From: Alteromonas stellipolaris
Lineage (GTDB): Bacteria; Pseudomonadota; Gammaproteobacteria; Enterobacterales; Alteromonadaceae
Assembly (NCBI RefSeq): GCF_001562115.1
Contig: NZ_CP013926.1
Coordinates: 2,914,001 to 2,978,000, forward strand
DNA: 64,000 nt
Reading direction: 5' to 3'
The notes under the pieces were generated by a model. It searched no databases. It was not told the DNA's origin and was given only the letters and a program-made list of their open reading frames with translations. This document shows, piece by piece, positions 8,720 to 18,224 of the stretch (its first letter is position 1; every line of letters starts with the position of its first letter). Made by a program: the position numbers and the translations under genes.

Positions 8720-9142
8720 ATGAAAATTGGGCTTCTGGCAGCTAAGGCAGGGTTAAGTATTCAGACAATTCGTTTTTATGAGCGTAAATCACTATTGGCT
8801 GCACCTGAGCGAACGGCATCGAATTATCGAAGCTACTCTGAAGATGCACTGAAGCAGTTATTGTTTATAAAGCAATGTCGTGCATTAGATATGACAATCG
8901 AGGAAATTAAATTAGTACTGGAAACCCGAGCAAATCCAGAGAATAGCTGCGAAAACGTTAATACCACAATAGATAAGCATGTTGACGATATCGAACATCG
9001 GATATCTGAATTAAAAGTACTACAAGAAACACTGATTTCAATTCGTTCTGCTTGCGATCATGATAAGACGGTTAAAGAGTGCGGAGTATTGCATCAATTA
9101 GATAGCATTGCAGAAGTGTGTTCTTCTAGTACGGAGAATTAG
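8720..9142 (+). CDS. MerR-family regulator, CadR/PbrR type
   Basis: A 140-residue dimeric activator. A winged helix-turn-helix covers about residues 1-70 (GLSIQTIRFYERKSLL). A dimerisation helix leads to a metal loop with Cys77, Cys112 and Cys121. From memory, CadR uses Cys77/112/119 and PbrR Cys78/113/122. The 35 and 9 residue spacing here equals PbrR, so Cd(II) and/or Pb(II) sensing is likely. Zn cannot be excluded. A further Cys134 lies in the tail. It is divergent from the efflux operon and should activate it by untwisting the 19-bp-spacer promoter at 8672-8702. Confidence 0.88.
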   Translation: MKIGLLAAKAGLSIQTIRFYERKSLLAAPERTASNYRSYSEDALKQLLFIKQCRALDMTIEEIKLVLETRANPENSCENVNTTIDKHVDDIEHRISELKVLQETLISIRSACDHDKTVKECGVLHQLDSIAEVCSSSTEN

Positions 9143-9239
9143 TCTCGAATTATCAGTTTTATGTTGGAGTTGTTCCATAGGTATTCGGCTAAAGCAGCCA
9201 TTCAATTTTTATTAGTCGTATGACCGTTGATCCCTCATT

Positions 9240-9340
9240 GGTGCCATTAAAATCTTAATGAGCCAAGGTCTGCTTCACGTACACAGCCGTCCTATAGCTG
9301 GCGATGACTGGCATCAATAGACAAGAAACGGACATTCAGT
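9240..9340. repeat. Dispersed intergenic repeat copy B
   Basis: Begins GGTGCCATTAAAATCTTAAT, continues with AAGGTCTGCTTCACGTACAC AGCCG and ends with AGACAAGAAACGGACATTCA. The first half matches copy D at 14861-14913 and the last part matches copy A at 498-517 and copy C near 11041. It fills most of the space between the MerR gene and the next gene, which belongs to a different module. Confidence 0.6.
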
Positions 9341-9348
9341 TTCGAGTT

Positions 9349-10317
9349 TCAATCAGCCGAAGCGTTATCGGTCGATTGGTTTGAATTGGTAGCCGTTTTC
9401 TCTATCAATATCGGTGAAGTATCTATGTTTTTGTATTCATAGATGGCTTTTGCTCTTTTAACTAATCTTCTATCCTCTGACAAGATTGCAGTGCAGTATG
9501 CTCCCATACCTATATGACCAGCATCACTTCTTACATTTTGAATTTTATTTATGTTCCTGCATTTTTTTTCTGCTTGAAAACCCAATATATCCATAACTGC
9601 ATTACACCCAATTATGCCAAGGTACAGCGGCCATAACTCATAGCCCTGCTTATCAACGGGATCAAACCCAAAAAACTGATCGCAGCTAATACCAGAACTT
9701 TCCATTGATGGTGATATTATGTCCCAAATTTGGGCAACCTGATTTTCCCCAGAAACACCGCCAATAGTTCCTTTTTCATCACCAAACGCAGCTCTGGTCT
9801 TTTTAATGTCGTTTCCATTCGAAATCAATTCGTCAACCACCGAATCAACTACAGGTTTGATAGTGGCAACTTTGTTAGTCATTTCTGTTCTGTCAAATGG
9901 CAAATCAGATGTTAGTCGTAAAACTTGATCCGCTAAATTATCTGAAAGTTCTTTTAACGGTCCCTCATCTCCACCGCCGTTAACCCACACTTGAAATGGG
10001 TCAAATATGGTTTCGTCGAATTCGACGTTGCCTATTGCTTCAATATAGTTCTGATAGTTCTCAATTGGAGTAAGGTCTTCGATCAGTCTTGCTTTACCAG
10101 TAATATTCCAATTTTCATCAAGTATGAGATCTAGCATTGTTGCGCCAATGTTGTTTAATACGTCTAAATATTTATCCGGGTCGGAAGCTCGCTTGATTTC
10201 TGTAAAGTGTTCCTTCGAATAGATCCATATCACGTCATCTCTATTACTGAGGTTAATATGTCCTTGCAACTGTAGACCTATAATATTTTGATCGATGTAA
10301 ACTAATGGGATACTCAT
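9349..10317 (-). CDS. PIN-like domain protein, putative ribonuclease
   Basis: A 322-residue soluble protein. The start, MSIPLVYIDQN, has the hydrophobic-strand-then-Asp pattern (Asp9) of PIN nucleases. Glu40 in FTEIKRA could be the second acidic residue. Near the C-terminus, SDAGHIGMGAYCTAILSEDR carries Asp265 and Asp282 in the spacing typical of the last two PIN motifs. If correct, it is a metal-dependent RNase. The middle (about 60-255) is not recognised. It lies 88 bp after a phosphatase-like gene in the same direction, between two copies of a dispersed repeat. A toxin or defence role is inferred only from context. No small antitoxin-like gene is adjacent. Confidence 0.55.
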   Translation of the reverse strand: MSIPLVYIDQNIIGLQLQGHINLSNRDDVIWIYSKEHFTEIKRASDPDKYLDVLNNIGATMLDLILDENWNITGKARLIEDLTPIENYQNYIEAIGNVEFDETIFDPFQVWVNGGGDEGPLKELSDNLADQVLRLTSDLPFDRTEMTNKVATIKPVVDSVVDELISNGNDIKKTRAAFGDEKGTIGGVSGENQVAQIWDIISPSMESSGISCDQFFGFDPVDKQGYELWPLYLGIIGCNAVMDILGFQAEKKCRNINKIQNVRSDAGHIGMGAYCTAILSEDRRLVKRAKAIYEYKNIDTSPILIEKTATNSNQSTDNASAD

Positions 10318-10362
10318 AAAACTCCGAGAAGACTAACGCCGAAAACTGAGGTCGGCAAAAGT

Positions 10363-10401
10363 GCACAGCGTTATGCCGGTCCACGCGATCGACCGCTGTG
10401 C
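10363..10401 (-). terminator. Hairpin between phosphatase-like and PIN-like genes
   Basis: GCACAGCG (10363-10370) is exactly complementary to CGCTGTGC (10394-10401), starting five bases after the stop codon of the upstream gene on the minus strand. No T run follows, so it may be a pause, processing or stabilising structure rather than a strong terminator. Confidence 0.4.
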
Positions 10402-10405
10402 CTTA

Positions 10406-10888
10406 TTAAAAGTTACTGCCAAGTAGCGCCCAGTTTTTGGAAAAGTATGTTTCTATTCCTTTTCCCGGATTATACTTAGGATATAGCTTTTCGAACTCAA
10501 TTCTAGCTGCCTCATACGATGTGTCTGGAATTACAGAAACTCCCTTTGCCAAGAATAGCAAGGCTAGTGAAGGGGCCCTTGACTCACCTTGATTGCAGTG
10601 AATTAATAGTTTCTTTCCTTGCCCCCAATGCTTATCTGAGAATTCTAAAAATGCTGTAAACAAAGGAGGCATAAACAACGGGACAGGAGGGTCGATAATA
10701 TTGAGAAATAGGTCATTTTCTTTCTCAAGCACCAAATAGTTCGGGTGTGTATTTGCCAACTTTCCCCGATATCCCACAGCATGCTGATGACATGGGCTTT
10801 TGCAAGCATGTACTACAGCAAGATTACTATTGCCATTGGTGCATGACTGGTCGTTTGTGACGATTACTCTTTCATGTATTTCTAGCAC
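10406..10888 (-). CDS. Dual-specificity/tyrosine phosphatase-like protein
   Basis: A 160-residue cytoplasmic protein with a complete phosphatase P-loop, HCNQGESR, at residues 97-104: nucleophile Cys98 and phosphate-binding Arg104 (CX5R). The hydrophobic strand KKLLI before it and helix APSLALLFLAKG after it are as in cysteine phosphatases. Asp66 in NIIDPP sits where the general acid is often found. The substrate is unknown and could be a phosphoprotein, lipid or nucleotide. An unusual Cys-rich stretch (CKSPCHQHAVGYRGK) lies at about 29-43. It is the first gene of a two-gene unit with the PIN-like gene. Confidence 0.7.
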   Translation of the reverse strand: MLEIHERVIVTNDQSCTNGNSNLAVVHACKSPCHQHAVGYRGKLANTHPNYLVLEKENDLFLNIIDPPVPLFMPPLFTAFLEFSDKHWGQGKKLLIHCNQGESRAPSLALLFLAKGVSVIPDTSYEAARIEFEKLYPKYNPGKGIETYFSKNWALLGSNF

Positions 10889-11218
10889 ACAGAACCTCCT
10901 TGTAACTTTTAACAGTTTATTACTGAAACTTCATAGTAGCACCCGTTTCCACTGAAAAACTATATTCTGTGGTTTTATAGGAAGGAGCCAACGTCTGCAA
11001 TACGTACAGAGCAGCCTAATAGCTTCAGAGGCTCCTTAAGACAAACAGCAGACGTTCAATGATGTGATCTCTTACGTCGGACTTTGGTCATAAGCAGACA
11101 TCTCAACACTAAGTCTCTAAGAGCAGTATGCGGTCAGTCAGAATTTGGAATTCGTTTTTCAGTTAGTGCTTTAAAATGAACTTATCATTAGGAACAAAAA
11201 TACTGAAAGTTTTGTTTG
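10889..11218. repeat. Gene-free gap with dispersed repeat copy C
   Basis: No gene is seen here. At 10984-11060 the sequence has GAGCCAACGTCTGC, then TACGTACAGAGC, then ACAAACAGCAGACGTTCAAT. These follow the order of elements in copies B and D (GAGCCAA/GGCCCAA, TCTGCTT, ACGTACA) and the tail element of copies A and B. It lies exactly between the phosphatase/PIN module and the zinc-cluster nuclease module. Confidence 0.5.
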
Positions 11219-13807
11219 TCAGTAAATCTCACAAATATCTCGAAATTTCTTTACGCCTATATCTTTCAAACACTGTGGGCAATAACCTTTTTCATATGGA
11301 CTGAAAAGGTTGTTTGGTGTGCTTTCGAATGGAGAGTGATTAACCTTGTGACACTGAACAATAATTTTGTCACTACTATTTATTTCACCCTCTGTTCGAT
11401 TATCAACTTTACTTTTGATACTAACGGATTCTAGTGATTTCAATCCAAGCCTATAGGCAATATACGCTGCACGCAGTTTTAGGCGTGCTAACAAATGCTC
11501 AATATGCTTTTTATTACCTGGTGTTGTTTTCCCTTCGGTAACGGCGCAACATAGACAATATGAAAAATTTGATGGGTCATTTTTCTCTGACTTCTGAGAC
11601 AGCTTGTTGAGAGACTCATAATAAATAGGGTGTTCAATGGTGTGTATTCCAATGACAGTAACCTCGTTGCACCGGAAAGCAACTAAACCTCTAGGCTCAA
11701 CCCCATCTACAAACGATGCGTTGGGGTGGAAGGTTCGCATGCGTTTGATGTGAACATCCTCATCATAGGTTTTACCCGGAGGTAAGGAGTAACAATTGTC
11801 GCAGTATTGTTTCTTCGCCTTGCGTTTGACCGAACCAAATGTCTTCTTCCATTGATTGAGAGTTTTAGATTGCTCGTGCCCTTTCAGACAAGTTAGCGTC
11901 ACCACAATGCGCCCCTCTGATGATTCACTTGGAGCCGCATCTTCTAAGATACTGGTGTAGGTGTACCACTTTTCAGGGTTGCCCCATCCGGTTGTAGAGA
12001 TGACTTCCATTATCTTCTCTTTCCACTGATAAATAGTGCCTGCGAGATGAGGGTCATTCGTGAGCGGTGTACCGGAATTATGACAATGAATACAATAGAA
12101 ACCGTCGTTCCTAGTTAGATGCTCTATCAGCTCATTGGTAGAGATGCCGATGGTGAGTTTTGTTTGGCAGAATGGACACGTAATCTTGCTCTTGAGAGTG
12201 CTGACAATAAGCTGTCTCTGGATATCCTCAGAGAGCTTGTTCCAAACCTCTCCCAGACCTTTTTTGATTTTATCTTCTCGCTCAACTTGCTGTCTCAATG
12301 CATTATCTTTGGAGATACACTGTCTGCATCCATGTAAGCCGTTACCTTGCTTGAAATACCGCATAGTATTGGTATTTGTGTGCCCACAAGCCATCTGTAT
12401 AGTGACCTCATCATCTGGAGACAACAGAGCATCTTTGTCAGGTAACACTAGTGAGCATTTAGCTTCGCTCAAGACATTTAGAAATTCTTCTCGGTACTGA
12501 CGATAGCCGTATTGCTTAGTGAAATTCACTTCTTCCTCTACTCGTTCAAGCTGCTCTGAAGTGGCTTGAATTCCGAGCTTTTCCTCAATCTCAGCGAGTA
12601 AGACTTTACTATCAACCCCAGGGCTCTCAATTTCTATGAAGGTATATCCCGCTTTTTCGGCATTGTTCCTTTTTATTGGATCATAAAATGAGTAACGCTC
12701 AACTTGCGTGGGACAGCGCCTTGGATCTACGACATCTGTGTGCCATTTTGATTGGCGTTCTATGGCTATCTTGAGTAAATCATTTATAACGTCAATCTCA
12801 AGTCGTATTTGCCTATCCTCTTGCCCAAACATCGGTGCTGTGTTCCACCAGGGCCTAACATTGCTCAGCCACTTCCCACTAGGGTATAGCCCTTTCATAA
12901 TGGCCAAGATCAAACGCTCACCTGTGCGTGCCGTTTGTTGAAAATTGCATTCTCTTGCTTTGGTTAGCGTGTTGTGTTTGATATCTCCTGTTTGGGTTTT
13001 ATATTCAAAATATAGCGCGGATCCCCTTTTATGTGTTGGGTCTATATTACCTTGTCTTCCAAGACATCTTAGGTAGGTTCCATTGTGAGCTGCGCACTCT
13101 TCTTTGAACGATAGCACCGTGTCTTCGTCTGTTTTCTGATACTTCAATATTTTTCGCAATTCAGAAGCGGGAACCTCATTGAGATTTTGACCTTCTGGGT
13201 ATCTATATAAATACTTTGCAGGGATATAGACATTGAAAAAATGCAACCTCGCTCTGGTCCGAGTAGGGCGGTAATAGCCCAGATAGCAAACGTCTGCGCT
13301 TGGGAACTTTGCCTTGAACTCTTTTACAAGTGGTGCAACATCACCACGCACCATCTCGAGTTGTTTGCTATAACAAAGTTCACGATTGCCATAGGCGATA
13401 TTTCGTATTTCCGTATGCTTGATAGGTTTACCAAATTTTAGTCTGCTTTCCTCATCAAAAAGCTGCACACTAAGGCTTGAAACGTCAAAAGATTCGACGA
13501 TAAACGACATGCCTAAATTATTCTTTTTAAGAAACGTATCACAGACTTCCCGGGTCACAGCTATGGTTTTACAAATTACACAACCGGTGCCAAGATGCCC
13601 TTCTTTAACTGCCCTTAAGTTATCTAGACTTTGGTATTGGCCTGGTCCGCAACTTTTTGCACCACATATTTTACAGCAGAGCGGGAGTTTGGTTTTCACG
13701 TTCAACACGTTTGGTAATGCAGCATCGCAATCAATTTGAAGGTCCCCATATTTTAATTTATCGACATGAAGTGAGCTGATTTCCCGATTTATATACCTAA
13801 TGTTCAT
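11219..13807 (-). CDS. Large Cys/His-rich protein with probable PD-(D/E)XK (Vsr-like) nuclease core
   Basis: 862 residues, not recognised as a named protein. An N-terminal Cys cluster lies at 44-79 (CCKIC, CGPG, CVIC). At about 336-394 there is RLEIDVINDLLKIAIERQ, then H356, then YDPIKRNNAEKAGYTFIEIE. Asp339, Glu350 and Gln352 match the D-x10-E-x-(K/Q) core of Vsr/DUF559-like nucleases, and the second part matches their K-x8-G-(Y/F)-x-I ending. After it come at least five CxxxH or CxxC...CxxC modules (about 474-497, 544-575, 640-672, 713-754, 819-846). The last, VQCHKVNHSPFES with GYCPQC, resembles treble-clef repeats seen behind such nucleases. A DNA-cutting role in defence or mobility is inferred. 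A 223-residue gene lies 214 bp upstream in the same direction. Confidence 0.6.
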   Translation of the reverse strand: MNIRYINREISSLHVDKLKYGDLQIDCDAALPNVLNVKTKLPLCCKICGAKSCGPGQYQSLDNLRAVKEGHLGTGCVICKTIAVTREVCDTFLKKNNLGMSFIVESFDVSSLSVQLFDEESRLKFGKPIKHTEIRNIAYGNRELCYSKQLEMVRGDVAPLVKEFKAKFPSADVCYLGYYRPTRTRARLHFFNVYIPAKYLYRYPEGQNLNEVPASELRKILKYQKTDEDTVLSFKEECAAHNGTYLRCLGRQGNIDPTHKRGSALYFEYKTQTGDIKHNTLTKARECNFQQTARTGERLILAIMKGLYPSGKWLSNVRPWWNTAPMFGQEDRQIRLEIDVINDLLKIAIERQSKWHTDVVDPRRCPTQVERYSFYDPIKRNNAEKAGYTFIEIESPGVDSKVLLAEIEEKLGIQATSEQLERVEEEVNFTKQYGYRQYREEFLNVLSEAKCSLVLPDKDALLSPDDEVTIQMACGHTNTNTMRYFKQGNGLHGCRQCISKDNALRQQVEREDKIKKGLGEVWNKLSEDIQRQLIVSTLKSKITCPFCQTKLTIGISTNELIEHLTRNDGFYCIHCHNSGTPLTNDPHLAGTIYQWKEKIMEVISTTGWGNPEKWYTYTSILEDAAPSESSEGRIVVTLTCLKGHEQSKTLNQWKKTFGSVKRKAKKQYCDNCYSLPPGKTYDEDVHIKRMRTFHPNASFVDGVEPRGLVAFRCNEVTVIGIHTIEHPIYYESLNKLSQKSEKNDPSNFSYCLCCAVTEGKTTPGNKKHIEHLLARLKLRAAYIAYRLGLKSLESVSIKSKVDNRTEGEINSSDKIIVQCHKVNHSPFESTPNNLFSPYEKGYCPQCLKDIGVKKFRDICEIY

Positions 13808-14021
13808 TTTCCCGACTCAAGGTGGTGGTCTGTTAAGTGTATTGGCCTATCAATATAAGTGAATCTCCGGCTACTCATCAGGCATTTAATACTCATCTTT
13901 TGTAATTGCTCACATTTAATTCTGAACGACCGCAATTTGTCTTTTGGAGTCCGTCAATGTTGGCTGTAGGTAATCTGTGTATCTCAAGTTCAACTAGTAT
14001 ATGCAAGGGTCGAATTGATTA

Positions 14022-14693
14022 TCACAACTCATAGAAGTGAGATGGGTCGACATTAATCTTTAATGGCTCCATTGGATCGTCGTTAAGTGGTTTATCAGTA
14101 TGTAATATTATTCGCCACTCATCTTGGCCTATAAACGGCTCTATCGGGATTTTGGTCATGACATTAGGGTTATACTGTACAAGGGCTTCAGGTATCCCAT
14201 CTACGTAATAGCCGATAATTTTTCCTGTAGTATTGGCCCTTGTTCGTTTAAGTCCAAGGTATTGGTACGAGACTTGTCCGTAGCCACATTGAGAGACATT
14301 TATTTGCTTTGATGCTTGCTGTAGCACATCATTTGCTAGGTCTGCCAGGCTTTTAATACCCAATGTATTACCGCCAAATCCCAGTCTTATTTCTTCTTTG
14401 ATGTTTAATCCATGCAAGGACATGACATAATGTGTTGGATGTTCGGTGCCCAGTAATCCGCCATGTTCACATTTGATTCGCATACCACCTTCAAAGTTAA
14501 ACTCAGTGAACAATCCAGAGACATTGATACCTTCAAAACGGTCTTCTCGACTCAAGTCATCGGCTTCGAGTTCTTGGTAAAATACGTTTGTTCTAAGCCA
14601 TATGCTACCGCCTGATAAAGTATGCGGATAAACGTCATTTTTTACCGTACGGAACAAGATAGGCTCATCAAGTTTTGTATTTACTATAGCCAC
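14022..14693 (-). CDS. Conserved-looking protein of unknown function
   Basis: 223 residues, soluble, without signal peptide or membrane segment. It contains SGGSIWLRTNVFYQELEADD followed by LSREDRFEG. A strand-rich start then R/D-D-R/P-F-E-G is reminiscent of the opening of DUF2971-type and similar phage-defence-associated proteins, but the resemblance is too weak to name it. A second conserved-looking stretch is QDEWRIILHTDKP near residue 190. It lies upstream of the large Cys/His-rich nuclease-like gene in the same orientation, with 214 bp between them. The two share one repeat-bounded segment, so a joint function is plausible. Confidence 0.45.
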   Translation of the reverse strand: MAIVNTKLDEPILFRTVKNDVYPHTLSGGSIWLRTNVFYQELEADDLSREDRFEGINVSGLFTEFNFEGGMRIKCEHGGLLGTEHPTHYVMSLHGLNIKEEIRLGFGGNTLGIKSLADLANDVLQQASKQINVSQCGYGQVSYQYLGLKRTRANTTGKIIGYYVDGIPEALVQYNPNVMTKIPIEPFIGQDEWRIILHTDKPLNDDPMEPLKINVDPSHFYEL

Positions 14694-15101
14694 TGAGTCA
14701 CTCCTTGATTTAACGATTGGAAAAACACTCCGAAGACTATAACCTTTGCGAATCAGCAGTGTGAAGCATTTATTTGAGAGTTTCTCATTGTGGTAATGTC
14801 AGCTTACGAGCAAAATCAAATGTAAGAAATCACATCGTCAAACGTCTGCTTATCGCTCATAGGTGCCATTAAATTCTGAATGGCCCAACTTCCGCTTGAC
14901 GTACAAAGCTGCCGCATACCAAAATAGCCCCGAAAGGCTCTTACTGGCGCTTAGCTATCTATAAAAAAATAACGCAGCAAATAAAAAAAGCCTATCCCCG
15001 CCGGGATAGGCCTTTTAGAAGATTATCAATGTTGGCGTCTAACAGAGTCAGTAAATATTAACGTACCTTCCTAACCCCACTGTAATGCACACAACATTAA
15101 T
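14694..15101. repeat. Gap with dispersed repeat copy D and a terminator
   Basis: No gene is visible. Repeat copy D (14860-14952) reads AGGTGCCATTAAATTCTGAA, TGGCCCAACTTCCGCTTGAC, GTACAAAGCTGCCG. It is the closest match to copy B at 9240 and marks the right edge of the accessory region, after which core lipid-metabolism genes begin. The remaining bases up to 15101 hold the terminator of fadH. Confidence 0.55.
14983..15011 (-). terminator. Intrinsic terminator of fadH
   Basis: On the minus strand, GCCTATCCC (15011-15003) pairs with GGGATAGGC (14998-14990) around a 4-nt loop, followed directly by seven T residues. It lies about 90 bp after the fadH stop codon, a classic Rho-independent terminator. 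Confidence 0.9.
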
Positions 15102-17153
<2,052 letters not shown>

Positions 17154-17233
17154 TTAACTAGTGCCTGTTTCTTAATGCTTTTATATTCTGTTTTTACTGC
17201 GTATTTCACGTGGGCTATTCGGTCGCCTGCACG

Positions 17234-18100
17234 CTAGTCTTTCATTTTATTTACTGCGCCATGAAGTGGCTCAAAATCAGGAAGCGATTGGGTTTTCTGT
17301 GCTTCCATGGCTTTCATCACATCTTCCATTTGGAACATGCCTGCTTGCCAGGTGGCCATGTAAGTTAAGCTCTCAGCAACGGTATGCTCAGTTGCGTAGT
17401 TAATCATGGTTTTCGTGCCTGCTACCGCAACGGGAGAATTCATCGCGATAGACTGCGCTAACTTAGTCACTTCGCTAAGCATGATATCTTGATCATCAAA
17501 TACTTTATTCACAAAGCCTAACTGCTGGGCTTCTTGTGCGCCAAAATTACGGCCGGTATACGCCAACTCTTTCACCACACCAATAGGAATAAGCTTAGGT
17601 AAACGCTGCAGTGTGCCCACATCGGCGGTCATGCCTAACTGCGTTTCTTTTATGGTAAAGAAGGCATCGCTGGTGCAATAACGCATGTCACAGGCGCTAA
17701 GTAAATCTACTGCGCCGCCAATGGCACCGCCTTGTACTGCTCCAATTACCGGCATGCGGGCTTGCTCTATGGCCGTGAAGCTGTCTTGCAATAGCATCAC
17801 CATACGGCGCATGCGTTCAGCGCGACGTGATGGGTCGCCTTTAAAGTCTTTTGCCATGTTCAAAAATACTGACAAGTCCATGCCAGCTGAAAAATGCTTT
17901 CCGGTAGAAGAAATAATAATCACACGAGCGGTGCCCTCGTCGTCTATCGCGCGAATAGCAGCGGGGAATTCTGTCCAAAAGGCAGGATTCATACTGTTCA
18001 TGGCTTCTGGCCTGCTTAACACGACCTTTGCAATGTATCCCTCTTGTATAACCTCAAGGGTAGAATACGTGTTTTCTTGCGACATTGACTCGGCTTCCAT
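17234..18100 (-). CDS. Delta(3,5)-delta(2,4)-dienoyl-CoA isomerase (ECH1-like crotonase)
   Basis: Crotonase-fold enzyme, 288 residues. The oxyanion-hole stretch GKHFSAGMDL is at about 68-76. IGGAVDLLSACDMRYCTSDA and KETQLGMTADVGTLQRLPK place acidic residues Asp132, Glu152 and Asp160 with the same 20 and 8 spacing as the catalytic Asp176, Glu196 and Asp204 of rat ECH1. That points to dienoyl-CoA isomerase rather than a plain enoyl-CoA hydratase. It should convert 3,5-dienoyl-CoA to 2,4-dienoyl-CoA, which FadH, encoded next, reduces. AGGAGA lies 5 nt before the ATG at 18100. It is divergent from a TetR regulator. Confidence 0.9.
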   Translation of the reverse strand: MEAESMSQENTYSTLEVIQEGYIAKVVLSRPEAMNSMNPAFWTEFPAAIRAIDDEGTARVIIISSTGKHFSAGMDLSVFLNMAKDFKGDPSRRAERMRRMVMLLQDSFTAIEQARMPVIGAVQGGAIGGAVDLLSACDMRYCTSDAFFTIKETQLGMTADVGTLQRLPKLIPIGVVKELAYTGRNFGAQEAQQLGFVNKVFDDQDIMLSEVTKLAQSIAMNSPVAVAGTKTMINYATEHTVAESLTYMATWQAGMFQMEDVMKAMEAQKTQSLPDFEPLHGAVNKMKD

Positions 18101-18131
18101 TTCACTCTCCTGTTAACATTTTTGCAAACTA

Positions 18132-18178
18132 GACGGCGTCAAGATAAAATGCAATGTTGACACTGTCAAGATAAAACG
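18132..18178. promoter_or_regulatory. Tandem operator-like repeat between ech and tetR
   Basis: Two direct copies of GAC-N3-GTCAAGATAAAA lie at 18132-18149 and 18159-18176. The second is also the centre of an inverted repeat, TTGACACTGTCAA (18157-18169). Each copy holds a GAC/GTC dyad with a 3-bp centre. Their place in the shared upstream region of the isomerase gene and the divergent TetR gene suggests binding sites for that regulator. Confidence 0.6.
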
Positions 18179-18224
18179 TTATCTATTCGTCTCAACCATA
18201 AAATAGGGTTTGGTTTACACCAGT

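Noticed and set aside
10320..10402. Integron attC-like site between the phosphatase-like and PIN-like genes (TAACGC and GCGTTA inverted, inner GCCGA/TCGGC)
   Set aside because: The spacers between outer and inner boxes are unequal (0 and 11 bp) and the 7-mer boxes miss the attC consensus at one or two places. No second site follows the next gene. An attC covariance-model search would settle it.
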